Shown: positions 1 to 7,140, numbered from the stretch's first letter. The stretch is 7,234 nucleotides of DNA from Planococcus sp. (in: firmicutes) (GCA_030147455.1 JASKZU010000328.1:1-7234); one strand, 5' to 3'. Notes: generated by a model not told the origin, from the letters alone. A program made the numbers and translations.

Positions 1-1
1 G

Positions 2-2752
2 GATGAGATGCTCAAGGACATTTACAGCTACGAAGAAACATCTCAATTATACTTTGCAAATGATACCTATCTTGGCAAAATTCAAACCGACATCGACCGC
101 GAGGAAACAAAGCTGGAAAATGTCTCGAAATATGCAATTGATGCCGTACTGGCAACCGAAGATGAATATTTCTACGAGCATGAAGGAATCGTCCCGAAAG
201 CGATCATGCGCGGATTGTTCCAGGATGTATCCAACTCGGACAGCCAAACAGGCGGTTCAACGCTGACGCAGCAATTGATTAAAAACCAAATTTTAACCAA
301 TGAAGTATCCTACGAACGAAAAGCGAAAGAAATTCTCTTGGCGATGCGCCTCGAAAAATTCATGGGCAAAGAAGAAATCATGGAAGCTTACCTGAATATC
401 ATTCCTTACGGCCGCAATTCAGCCGGGATGAACATTGCAGGCATCGAGACCGCAGCAACAGGTATCTTCGATGTTTCGGCAAAAGACTTGAGTTTGCCTC
501 AGGCCGCTTTTATCGCCGGAATCCCGAAAGCGCCTTATACGTATACTCCTTATGCATCCGGCGGCACTTTAAAAGAAGGCGAAGATTTGGATCCGGGCAT
601 CAACCGGATGAAGACCGTTCTCTATCGGATGTATGAAACAGGCTATATTACGGAAATCGAGTACGAAGAAGCGCTTGATTACGACATTGCCGCTGATATC
701 AGAACAGGCGAGACGCGTTCTTACGATGTAGCTCCTCCAGTAACGGTGGAACTCGAAAAACGGGCAACCCGCATCATAATGGATGTTCTGGCAGAAGAAA
801 ACGGCATAGACCCAGAAACATTGACTCAAGACCAGAACTTGTACGAGGAATATGCGATTTTAGCGGACCGTGCTGTCCGTTCAAACGGCTATCGCATCCA
901 CTCCAGTTTGATCAAGGAACTGTATGACGCCCAGGAAAACACGCAAAAGGCATACCAGGGCTATGGTACGACATTGTCCGAGGACTATATCGATGAAAAT
1001 GGCGATGCACAGACCCGCCAGCTTCCGGTACAGGTCGGCAGTGTCACATTAGAAAACAAAACAGGGCGCATTTTGAGCTTTGTCGGCGGCCGCGACCATG
1101 AGATCGAAAAGCTCAACCATGCAACGCAGGCATACCGGTCGATCGGTTCGACCGTTAAACCGCTTTATGTTTATGGTCCCGCCCTGGAAGCCGGTGCAAT
1201 CGGCGCTGGCAGCCCGGTCGTCGATGTCAAGTTCACGCTGGACGACAACGGTTCGGACTACGAACCGGCTAACTTCGTGCCAACGAGCGAACAAGGCATC
1301 ATGCCGGCGCGCGATGCGCTCGCTCAATCTCAAAACCTTCCCGCATTAAGATTATTGGCTCAAATCCGCGATGAAATGCCAATTCAATATTTAATGGATA
1401 ACGGGTTTTCGCGTGTTAAAGAAAGCGATGCAGTTGTTTCTTCTGCACTTGGTGGAGGGATCCAAGGATCTGTAGAAGAAGTGGCCAATGCGTATGCCAC
1501 TTTGGCAAACGGCGGAAAGCACGTCGAAACTTCGATGATCGACCGGATCGAAGATGCAGACGGCAACGTCATCTATGAACATGAGGCTGAAGCAAAAGAT
1601 GTGTTTACGCCGCAAACTTCTTACGTACTGACCGATATGCTGCGTGAAGTCTTCAAAAACGACCGCGGAACTGCAAACCGTGCAAACGGGCTGCTTGACT
1701 TCAATGCAGACTTTGCAGGCAAAACCGGGACGACCCAAGAAACGCGCGATGTATGGCTGGTCGGTTATAACCCGAACGTTACGATGGGGCTATGGCTCGG
1801 CTATGATAAAGAAAAATATTCATTAGACAACTTCCGCAACCAAAACTTGCAGCCTTCAGTTCGCGTGAACCAATTGTGGGCTAACTTAATGAATACGACA
1901 CACGATGTTGCTCCTGAAGTTATTGGCTCTGGCGACAGCTTCCAGCAGCCTGAAGGCATCGTCACACGATCGTTCTGCGGCATTTCCGGCTTTGCGCCGA
2001 ACGATGCCTGCACGAAGGCTGGCCTGGTTCGTTCCGACTTGTTTATTGAAGACAAGCTGGTTCCGCAAGAAGGCGATGACAGCTTGGCGAGCGGATCGTA
2101 CACAACCATTAACGGCAAACGCTATGCCGCTTTGTCCAGCACACCGAGCGAATTCACTTCAGGCGGCGGACTTGGCGTTTCTGAAGAATTCACCGACCGC
2201 ATGCTGGCTCCTTTCGGCGGCGATGCAGGTAAATTGTTCCCAGGCAATTCAGCATTTAAAAATGTCGCATCAGGTGCAACATTCGATGCGGACAATCAGG
2301 CTCCAAATCCTGTCGGTGCTTCTATTAATGGAAGCCGGATTACGTGGAGCGATTCTTCATCAAACGACGTAGTCGGTTACCGCGTGTTCAGAAATGGCAG
2401 CCGCGTAGGCTCTGTCTCGGAATCCAGCAGCAATTCCTATAACGCATCCAGTCCGGGCAATTATACAGTAGTGGCTGTGGACATTACTGGCAGGCAGTCC
2501 CCGGCATCCAACGCTGTAAGAGTAGATGCGCCGAGGCGCGCGGCTTCATCGTCTCAGTCGCAGCGCAGCGAAACATCCGCGCGTGCACAGCAAACCGAAT
2601 CCACTTCAAGCAGCAATTCATCTGATGAATCTCCTGCTTCTGACGAATCGGCGGAACCAGCCGAAGAGCCGGAAGAATCAGAACAAGCTGACGAAGCAGA
2701 GGCATCCGAAGAACAATCTGAGGATACTGAAAGCGAAGAAGATGGTGAATAA
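2..2752 (+). CDS. Class A penicillin-binding protein (bifunctional transglycosylase/transpeptidase), 5' truncated by window edge
   Basis: This enzyme polymerises lipid II into glycan strands and cross-links them on the outer face of the membrane. The frame is open to the left edge, so the cytoplasmic N-terminus, membrane anchor and true start lie outside, probably some 40-60 residues. Numbering from the Met at position 8, the GT51 glycosyltransferase motifs are ATEDEYFYEHEG (catalytic Glu51), GGSTLTQQL (82-90), RKAKE (104-108) and YLN (128-130). The transpeptidase motifs are STVK (nucleophile Ser381), SQN (441-443) and KTGTT (from Lys572). Cys657 and Cys668 form the small Cys pair common in this part of Bacillales PBPs. 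Residues about 765-840 look like a fibronectin type III domain, and the last 70 or so residues are a Ser/Glu-rich acidic tail. All catalytic motifs are intact, so it should be active. The paralogue is unresolved: the length and FN3 domain resemble PonA/PBP1, but the location beside acsA is not the recU-ponA locus. Confidence 0.93.
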   Translation, partial: DEMLKDIYSYEETSQLYFANDTYLGKIQTDIDREETKLENVSKYAIDAVLATEDEYFYEHEGIVPKAIMRGLFQDVSNSDSQTGGSTLTQQLIKNQILTNEVSYERKAKEILLAMRLEKFMGKEEIMEAYLNIIPYGRNSAGMNIAGIETAATGIFDVSAKDLSLPQAAFIAGIPKAPYTYTPYASGGTLKEGEDLDPGINRMKTVLYRMYETGYITEIEYEEALDYDIAADIRTGETRSYDVAPPVTVELEKRATRIIMDVLAEENGIDPETLTQDQNLYEEYAILADRAVRSNGYRIHSSLIKELYDAQENTQKAYQGYGTTLSEDYIDENGDAQTRQLPVQVGSVTLENKTGRILSFVGGRDHEIEKLNHATQAYRSIGSTVKPLYVYGPALEAGAIGAGSPVVDVKFTLDDNGSDYEPANFVPTSEQGIMPARDALAQSQNLPALRLLAQIRDEMPIQYLMDNGFSRVKESDAVVSSALGGGIQGSVEEVANAYATLANGGKHVETSMIDRIEDADGNVIYEHEAEAKDVFTPQTSYVLTDMLREVFKNDRGTANRANGLLDFNADFAGKTGTTQETRDVWLVGYNPNVTMGLWLGYDKEKYSLDNFRNQNLQPSVRVNQLWANLMNTTHDVAPEVIGSGDSFQQPEGIVTRSFCGISGFAPNDACTKAGLVRSDLFIEDKLVPQEGDDSLASGSYTTINGKRYAALSSTPSEFTSGGGLGVSEEFTDRMLAPFGGDAGKLFPGNSAFKNVASGATFDADNQAPNPVGASINGSRITWSDSSSNDVVGYRVFRNGSRVGSVSESSSNSYNASSPGNYTVVAVDITGRQSPASNAVRVDAPRRAASSSQSQRSETSARAQQTESTSSSNSSDESPASDESAEPAEEPEESEQADEAEASEEQSEDTESEEDGE
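2525..2749 (+). other. Low-complexity acidic Ser/Glu-rich C-terminal tail of the PBP
   Basis: The segment encodes the residues after the FN3-like domain. It begins with a short basic APRRAA patch, passes through a Ser/Gln/Thr-rich stretch and ends in Glu/Asp/Ser/Ala runs such as EPAEEPEESEQ. I count about 24 acidic residues against only two arginines in the last 68 or so. It is probably disordered and extracytoplasmic. Many Firmicute class A PBPs carry low-complexity tails, so the type is not unique, but this one is strongly acidic. Its function cannot be read from the sequence. Confidence 0.8.
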
Positions 2753-2754
2753 CC

Positions 2755-2793
2755 AAAAAATCCCCTTCTGCAATATGCAGAAGGGGATTTTTT
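2755..2793. terminator. Bidirectional intrinsic terminator shared by the PBP gene and acsA
   Basis: A perfect inverted repeat has arms 2755-2772 and 2776-2793 around a 3-nt loop. The core is a GC-containing TCCCCTTCTGCA / TGCAGAAGGGGA stem flanked by six A on the left and six T on the right. Each strand therefore carries a hairpin followed by a U-tract. It begins 2 nt after the PBP stop codon and lies 4 nt beyond the stop codon of the opposing acsA gene, so it can end both transcripts. Confidence 0.92.
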
Positions 2794-2797
2794 CGGG

Positions 2798-4519
2798 TCA
2801 ATCTTCCATCGTCGACAAGTCGCCTGTCGGCAAATCTAGTTCCCAAGCTTTCAAGACACGGCGCATGATTTTTCCGCTTCTTGTTTTAGGAAGCTTGTCT
2901 TTGAATTCGATTTCTCTTGGAGCCGCATGTGCAGCTAATTCTTTTTTCACAAACTGCTGGATTTCTTGAATCAATTCTTCAGAAGGCTCGTACCCTTCTA
3001 CAAGCGCAACAAACGCTTTGATGATTTCTCCGCGCACCGGGTCAGGTTTGCCTATCACTCCTGCCTCGGCCACTGCCGGATGTTCCAGCAGCTTGCTTTC
3101 TACTTCAAATGGGCCTACGCGTTCCCCTGAAGTCATAATGACATCATCGACACGTCCTTGGAACCAGAAATACCCTTCCTCATCCATATATGCAGAATCT
3201 CCGGATACGTACCATTCATCGTTCAAGAAATAAGAATCGTACTTTTGCGGGTTGTTCCAGATTTTGCGCATCATGGAAGGCCATCCTTTTTTAATCGCCA
3301 GATTGCCCATTTGGTTCGGCGGCAGCTCGTTTCCTTGGTCATCGACAATCGCCGCCACTACGCCCGGAATCGGTTTGCCCATCGATCCTGGTTTAATGGC
3401 CATGGACGGATAATTGCAAATGACTTGCGCTCCAGTCTCGGTCATCCACCACGTGTCGTGGATGCGCTTATCGAATACTTGTGCTCCCCATTTCACGACT
3501 TCCGGATTTAACGGTTCGCCGACCGACAATACGTGGCGCAATGTCGATAAATCATATTCTTTCACAAGTGCGTCGCCTGCCCCCATCAGCATGCGGAAAG
3601 CTGTCGGCGCACTATACCAGACCGTAACACCAAAATCTTCAATCGTTTGATACCAGGCATCCGGTGAAAAACGGCCGCCCAAAATCACTGTCGTCACGCC
3701 GTTAAGCCATGGCGAGAATACCCCGTAGGCAGTTCCGGTTACCCACCCTGGATCCGCTGTGCACCAGTAGATATCCTGCTCCTGGAAATCCATCACCCAC
3801 TTGCCGGTCTGGTGCTGCTGGACCATGGCATATTGGGCATGCAGCACACCTTTTGGCTTGCCGGTAGAGCCAGAGGTATAGTGAAGAACCAATCCGTCTT
3901 CTTTATCCAGCCACTCTACTTCAAAACTATCAGAACAAGACGAAAGATGCTTGAGCACGTCTACGCTGCCTTCCTCTTCTGTTACCCCTTGTTCAGCGAC
4001 CAGGAATACGGTCTTCAAGTTCGGCAGCCGGTCTTTCGGCACACGCGACAGCAATTCCGGTGTCGTAATGATCGCTTTCGCTTCGCTGTCATCAAGACGG
4101 TCATAGATGGCCCCTTCCATAAAGGCTTCAAATAACGGACCGACAATTAACCCCATCTTCAACGCCCCGAACATCAAAAAGTAAAGTTCAGGCGAACGCG
4201 GCATAAAGATAAAAATACGGTCGCCCTTCTCTAAGTTCGAATGGGCTTTCAAAAGGTTGGCTGCCCGGTTTGTCATGCGCTTCATTTCATAAAATGTATA
4301 GGACTCATTGCGGTGCTGGTCTTTATAATAAAGAGCGACTTTGTTTTTTCGTCCTGACTCGGCATGGCGGTCTATTGCCTCGTGGGCCATATTGACCTTG
4401 CCTGTCTCAAACCAGCTGAACTCTTTTTCGATTTCAGACCAATCGAAATTTGCCGCCTGTTCCGCATAATTATGTAGATGATGATTTCCTGGCTTTGCTG
4501 GTAACGCTTCCACTTTCAC
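2798..4519 (-). CDS. acsA: Acetyl-CoA synthetase (AMP-forming acetate-CoA ligase)
   Basis: A cytosolic ANL-superfamily enzyme that turns acetate, ATP and CoA into acetyl-CoA, AMP and PPi through acetyl-adenylate. With the chosen start it is 573 aa, against 572 as I recall for B. subtilis AcsA, and both end in DLSTMED. Visible motifs are the phosphate loop YTSGSTGKPKG (214-224), the acetate-pocket and adenylate motif TWWMTETG (356-363, whose Trp favours short acyl groups), YVSGD (437-441), the hinge GRVDD (455-459) and the C-terminal KTRSGKIMRR holding catalytic Lys550. That lysine matches the one controlled by AcuA and AcuC in B. subtilis (K549). The frame extends to a GTG at 4528, but the Shine-Dalgarno AAAGGGTGG overlaps that codon; the GTG at 4519 lies 5 nt downstream of it and matches the known N-terminus (KVEALPA against NLKALPA). 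It is divergent from acuABC and monocistronic up to the shared terminator. Confidence 0.96.
   Translation of the reverse strand: MKVEALPAKPGNHHLHNYAEQAANFDWSEIEKEFSWFETGKVNMAHEAIDRHAESGRKNKVALYYKDQHRNESYTFYEMKRMTNRAANLLKAHSNLEKGDRIFIFMPRSPELYFLMFGALKMGLIVGPLFEAFMEGAIYDRLDDSEAKAIITTPELLSRVPKDRLPNLKTVFLVAEQGVTEEEGSVDVLKHLSSCSDSFEVEWLDKEDGLVLHYTSGSTGKPKGVLHAQYAMVQQHQTGKWVMDFQEQDIYWCTADPGWVTGTAYGVFSPWLNGVTTVILGGRFSPDAWYQTIEDFGVTVWYSAPTAFRMLMGAGDALVKEYDLSTLRHVLSVGEPLNPEVVKWGAQVFDKRIHDTWWMTETGAQVICNYPSMAIKPGSMGKPIPGVVAAIVDDQGNELPPNQMGNLAIKKGWPSMMRKIWNNPQKYDSYFLNDEWYVSGDSAYMDEEGYFWFQGRVDDVIMTSGERVGPFEVESKLLEHPAVAEAGVIGKPDPVRGEIIKAFVALVEGYEPSEELIQEIQQFVKKELAAHAAPREIEFKDKLPKTRSGKIMRRVLKAWELDLPTGDLSTMED
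4499..4512 (-). promoter_or_regulatory. Putative CcpA-binding cre site inside the first codons of acsA
   Basis: On the acsA strand the sequence is TGGAAGCGTTACCA, which fits the cre consensus TGWNANCGNTNWCA at all but two positions, including the central CG. It covers codons for Val-Glu-Ala-Leu-Pro near the start. From memory, the B. subtilis acsA cre is TGAAAGCGTTACCA, in the same codons and downstream of the promoter, where CcpA represses transcription in glucose. The centre is about 38 nt downstream of the proposed acsA transcription start. The codons also encode conserved residues, so part of the match is forced by the protein. Confidence 0.7.
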
Positions 4520-4524
4520 ATCAA

Positions 4525-4533
4525 CCACCCTTT
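4525..4533 (-). promoter_or_regulatory. acsA ribosome binding site that decides the start codon
   Basis: On the minus strand AAAGGGTGG precedes the GTG at 4519 by 5 nt (TTGAT). The alternative in-frame GTG at 4528-4526 lies inside this element and so could not use it. This supports the 573-aa product. Confidence 0.75.
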
Positions 4534-4549
4534 CTATGTGTTTCTATAT

Positions 4550-4555
4550 ATTCTA
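4550..4555 (-). promoter_or_regulatory. Candidate sigma-A -10 element for acsA
   Basis: On the minus strand TAGAAT matches TATAAT at five of six positions and lies about 30 nt upstream of the acsA start codon, placing transcription initiation near 4543. No good -35 hexamer is visible at 17-18 nt: the best is TAGCAT at 18 nt, with two matches. The promoter would be weak or activator-dependent, or misplaced. The AT-rich stretch upstream (4577-4603) could act as an UP element. Confidence 0.4.
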
Positions 4556-4588
4556 CCCCAACTTTTATGGGAAATGCTAATTATTTTA

Positions 4589-4603
4589 ATTTTTTAGAAA
4601 ATA
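4589..4603. promoter_or_regulatory. Possible CodY box in the acsA-acuA intergenic region
   Basis: ATTTTTTAGAAAATA differs from the CodY consensus AATTTTCWGAAAATT at three of 15 positions. It lies about 46-60 nt upstream of the proposed acsA start point and a similar distance from the acuA promoter. I recall CodY control of acsA in B. subtilis. AT-rich DNA throws up such matches by chance, so this is tentative. Confidence 0.35.
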
Positions 4604-4626
4604 GCGTGTATTTCCCTGTGCTTGCT

Positions 4627-4655
4627 TTCTTTTCCATCGCTCCATCATGTATACT
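4627..4655 (+). promoter_or_regulatory. Candidate sigma-A promoter of acuABC
   Basis: A good -10 hexamer TATACT lies at 4650-4655. At 17 nt upstream the -35 position holds TTCTTT (4627-4632), a poor match; the better-looking TTGCTT (4622-4627) is too far away at 22 nt. Transcription would start near 4662 and leave a leader of about 25 nt before acuA. A weak -35 fits an operon that needs only modest expression. Confidence 0.45.
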
Positions 4656-4673
4656 GAAATTAATTGCAACCAC

Positions 4674-4682
4674 AGGCGGTGA
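4674..4682 (+). promoter_or_regulatory. acuA ribosome binding site
   Basis: AGGCGGTGA lies 4 nt before the ATG at 4687. It supports this start over the open frame that continues upstream to 4450 across the acsA 5' end. Confidence 0.75.
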
Positions 4683-4686
4683 AAAA

Positions 4687-5319
4687 ATGAATCATAAGAA
4701 AACGTATAATGCGATGGAATTGAAAACAAAGCATGGCCCCGTGATCATTGAAGGACCCGTTCCTTCAAGGGAATTAAAAGAGCTGGATTTTCACGAAGGG
4801 CTAGTCGCTTTCCGGCCACCCGAACAACAGCATAAAGCTATTGCTGAAATTGCTGATTTGCCGGAAGGCCGCATCTTGATTGCACGCGACCAGAATATGA
4901 TTGTGGGCTATGTGACATTTCTTTATCCTGATCCACTAGAGAGATGGTCAAAAGGGAATATGGAAAACTTGATTGAGCTTGGCGCTATTGAAGTAATTCC
5001 GAAATACCGGGGTTCGGGTGTTGGCAAGGCTCTTCTTCAAGTGTCGGTAATGGATGATATCTTTGAGGATTTCATTATCATCACGACAGAATACTATTGG
5101 CACTGGGATTTGAAAGGAACCGGCTTGAACGTTTGGGAATACCGCAAAATCATGGAAAAGATGATGCAGGCCGGCGGGCTCGAATATTTTGCGACAGACG
5201 ACCCTGAAATCAGTTCCCACCCAGCCAATACGTTAATGGCCAGAATCGGATCACGGGTCGATCCTGAATCGGTCCAAAAGTTCGACCAACTGCGTTTCAT
5301 GAACCGTTACATGTACTGA
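4687..5319 (+). CDS. acuA: AcuA protein acetyltransferase (GNAT family) acting on AcsA
   Basis: A GNAT acetyltransferase. In B. subtilis AcuA uses acetyl-CoA to acetylate the catalytic lysine of AcsA and switch it off, guarding against ATP loss in an acetate-activation cycle. The product is 210 aa, the same length as I recall for B. subtilis AcuA, and is recognisable throughout: LPEGRILIARD, YPDPLERWSKGNME, TEYYWHWDLKG, EYRKIMEKMM and the terminal RFMNRYMY. The acetyl-CoA pyrophosphate-binding loop is YRGSGVGKA (107-115), after the beta-strand ELGAIEV. Its target AcsA is encoded divergently next door with its lysine motif intact, and the deacetylase AcuC is in the same operon. It is the first gene of the operon, 20 nt before acuB. 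The open frame continues upstream to 4450, but that stretch lacks a usable ribosome binding site and is antisense to acsA. Function is by homology. Confidence 0.95.
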   Translation: MNHKKTYNAMELKTKHGPVIIEGPVPSRELKELDFHEGLVAFRPPEQQHKAIAEIADLPEGRILIARDQNMIVGYVTFLYPDPLERWSKGNMENLIELGAIEVIPKYRGSGVGKALLQVSVMDDIFEDFIIITTEYYWHWDLKGTGLNVWEYRKIMEKMMQAGGLEYFATDDPEISSHPANTLMARIGSRVDPESVQKFDQLRFMNRYMY

Positions 5320-5325
5320 AACTTT

Positions 5326-5334
5326 GAAGGGGTG
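5326..5334 (+). promoter_or_regulatory. acuB ribosome binding site
   Basis: GAAGGGGTG in the 20-nt acuA-acuB gap lies 5 nt before the acuB ATG at 5340. It is a strong match to the anti-Shine-Dalgarno sequence. Confidence 0.75.
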
Positions 5335-5339
5335 TTTGC

Positions 5340-5978
5340 ATGCTAGTCGAAGAAATCATGAAAACAGACATTTTCACGCTTCGTTCGGATCAAACCGTTA
5401 AAGACGCCGTGAACTTATTTGATGAAAAACGGATCCGTCATGCACCGGTTGTCGATGATGGCCGTGTCGTAGGCATCGTTACAGACCGTGATTTAAAAGA
5501 TGCCCTTCCTTCTATGTTTACCGTGTCGCCTAAAGGAGAACCTTACAAGAAAAAGGTTGCAGACATCATGACCCGAAATCCGATCGTTGCCCACCCTTTG
5601 GACTTTGTAGAAGAAATTGCGCTGCTTTTTTACGAGCAGAAAATCGGCTGCCTGCCGGTTGTCAGCCAAAACGAGTTGGTCGGATTCTTGACAGAAACCG
5701 ATTTGCTGTATACGTATATCGAGCTTACCGGCGCCCATCAGCCCGGATCGCAAATCGAAATCAAAGTTCCTAACCGCTCAGGTGCCTTGTATGAAGTAAG
5801 CAAGGTATTTTATGAGTACAAAGTGAATGTGCTGAGTGTTCTCGTTTACCCCGACCGCGAAGATCAGGCCAATAAGATTCTGGCCTTCCGGATTCAAACG
5901 ATGAACCCTCTTTCCATAGTGGAAGATCTCCGAAAAGAAGGCTTTGATGTTTTATGGCCCAACCTTCACCAGGGATGA
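5340..5978 (+). CDS. acuB: AcuB, CBS-CBS-ACT domain protein of the acetoin/acetate utilisation operon
   Basis: The 212-aa product is close to B. subtilis AcuB (214 aa as I recall). Two CBS repeats (about 4-54, ending GIVTDRD, and 73-124, ending GFLTETD) should form a Bateman module, a fold that usually binds adenine nucleotides. A C-terminal ACT domain (about 137-207, starting IEIKVPNRSGALYEVS) is a fold that usually binds amino acids or similar small ligands. There is no catalytic domain, membrane segment or signal peptide, so it is probably a cytosolic sensor or regulator. Its molecular role is, to my knowledge, not settled. The gene was named from acetoin-utilisation phenotypes, and its position between the acetylase and deacetylase genes suggests it tunes that switch, which is inference. 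Its TGA overlaps the start of acuC, so the two are translationally coupled. Confidence 0.93.
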   Translation: MLVEEIMKTDIFTLRSDQTVKDAVNLFDEKRIRHAPVVDDGRVVGIVTDRDLKDALPSMFTVSPKGEPYKKKVADIMTRNPIVAHPLDFVEEIALLFYEQKIGCLPVVSQNELVGFLTETDLLYTYIELTGAHQPGSQIEIKVPNRSGALYEVSKVFYEYKVNVLSVLVYPDREDQANKILAFRIQTMNPLSIVEDLRKEGFDVLWPNLHQG

Positions 5979-7126
5979 AACACGCTGTTTTTATCTTTTC
6001 AGAAGATCAATTGGGGTATAAATTTTCTGAAACGCATCCATTCAACCAAAAGCGCCTTGTCCTGACAATTGATTTATTGCGTGAGATGAATGCACTTTCG
6101 GATGACGCCATTGTCCCGGCCAGAACAGCTACTGACGAAGAATTGCTGCTTGCCCATGACCGGCGCTATATCGATGTTGTTAAAAAAGCGAGCCGTGGCG
6201 AGGTCACGCCGGAAGCTGGAGAAGCTTATGGCATCGGTACTGACGACACGCCTATTTTCGAAAACATGCATGAGGCGAGTGCGCGCTTGGTTGGCGGGAC
6301 GTTGACTGCAGTCGATCAAGTAATGGAAGGCAAAGCCCAACATGCATTGAACCTTGGCGGCGGTCTGCATCATGGATTTCGCGGCAAAGCATCCGGATTT
6401 TGCATTTACAACGACAGCTCGGTTGCCATTCATTATTTAAAGCAAAAATACGGCGCACGCGTACTGTACATTGACACCGATGCGCATCACGGAGATGGCG
6501 TTCAATGGTGCTTCTACGATGATCCGGATGTATGCACCGTATCGATCCACGAGACGGGCCGCTACCTGTTTCCCGGCACCGGCAACATTAATGAGCGAGG
6601 AAGCGGCCAAGGGTACGGAACTTCTTTTAATTTTCCAATCGATGCATTTACGGAAGATGAGTCGTTTTTAGACGTTTACCAGACAGCGATGCGGGAGATT
6701 ATGGAACATTTTAAACCGGATGTTATATTGAGCCAAAACGGTGCCGACGCCCATTACCTGGATCCGCTGACCCATTTATGCAGCACAATGAAAATCTATA
6801 ATGAAATTCCGAAAATTGCACATGAACTCGCGCATGAATATTGCGGAGGCAAATGGATCGCTGTCGGGGGCGGCGGATATGACATCTGGCGCGTTGTACC
6901 GAGAGCCTGGTCGCTCCTATGGATGGAGATGAATAACTTCCCTTTGCCAGGCGGCGCGCTGCCACAAGCTTTTCTGGACCGCTGGCAGCATGAATCTCCT
7001 GTTCCACTGATCGGAACATGGGAAGATCCTGAAAATATGTACAAGGCTATCCCGCGAAAAGCGGAAATCACTGAAAAAAATGAACAGATGTTGAATAAAG
7101 CATTATATATGATTCGCAATCAATAA
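5975..7126 (+). CDS. acuC: AcuC, zinc-dependent histone-deacetylase-like protein lysine deacetylase
   Basis: A deacetylase of the arginase/HDAC fold that in B. subtilis removes the acetyl group from AcsA and restores activity. In the 383-aa product, the active-site His pair is in GGGLHHGF (His132-His133), the zinc ligands are Asp169 and His171 in DTDAHHGDGVQ and Asp258 in QNGADAH, and the transition-state Tyr302 is in GGGGYD. All are intact, so the enzyme should be active. SIHETGRYLFPGTG and DPLTHL are also typical of AcuC. The start was chosen from the N-terminus (MKHAVFIFS against MRDSVFIYS, from memory) and the ATGA overlap with the acuB stop. A second in-frame ATG at 5954 would add seven residues; it has AGAAGG 11 nt upstream, whereas 5975 has only AGGG directly abutting it, so the choice is not certain. 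It is the last gene of the operon, followed by a hairpin terminator. Confidence 0.94.
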   Translation: MKHAVFIFSEDQLGYKFSETHPFNQKRLVLTIDLLREMNALSDDAIVPARTATDEELLLAHDRRYIDVVKKASRGEVTPEAGEAYGIGTDDTPIFENMHEASARLVGGTLTAVDQVMEGKAQHALNLGGGLHHGFRGKASGFCIYNDSSVAIHYLKQKYGARVLYIDTDAHHGDGVQWCFYDDPDVCTVSIHETGRYLFPGTGNINERGSGQGYGTSFNFPIDAFTEDESFLDVYQTAMREIMEHFKPDVILSQNGADAHYLDPLTHLCSTMKIYNEIPKIAHELAHEYCGGKWIAVGGGGYDIWRVVPRAWSLLWMEMNNFPLPGGALPQAFLDRWQHESPVPLIGTWEDPENMYKAIPRKAEITEKNEQMLNKALYMIRNQ

Positions 7127-7140
7127 AGCAGCATATAAGA

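Noticed and set aside
1391..1738. 115-aa minus-strand open frame inside the PBP gene
   Set aside because: Antisense to the conserved transpeptidase region, with no recognisable domain or ribosome binding site. The same applies to the other antisense frames within the PBP, acsA and acu genes.
2728..2741. TGAAAGCGAAGAAG at the end of the PBP gene as a cre site
   Set aside because: Three mismatches, all in the right half, and it lies in a Glu/Ser-codon-rich repeat-like stretch where such words arise by composition.
2526..2969. 147-aa plus-strand open frame across the PBP end, terminator and acsA 3' end
   Set aside because: It overlaps two well-supported genes in other frames, passes through the terminator hairpin and has an Arg/Asn/Lys-rich composition typical of a shadow frame.
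4600..4613. CG-centred sequence AAATAGCGTGTATT in the intergenic region as a cre site
   Set aside because: Five mismatches to the consensus on the plus strand and no better on the minus strand.
4450..4686. Open frame continuing acuA upstream to an ATG at 4450, giving a 289-aa protein
   Set aside because: It runs antisense to the acsA 5' end and through the intergenic promoter region. The ATG at 4687 has a good ribosome binding site and gives the 210-aa length known for AcuA.
4697..4710. AGAAAACGTATAAT at the acuA 5' end as a cre site for acuABC
   Set aside because: Four mismatches to the 14-base consensus, including both terminal positions. No convincing cre for acuABC was found by eye between 4529 and 4720.
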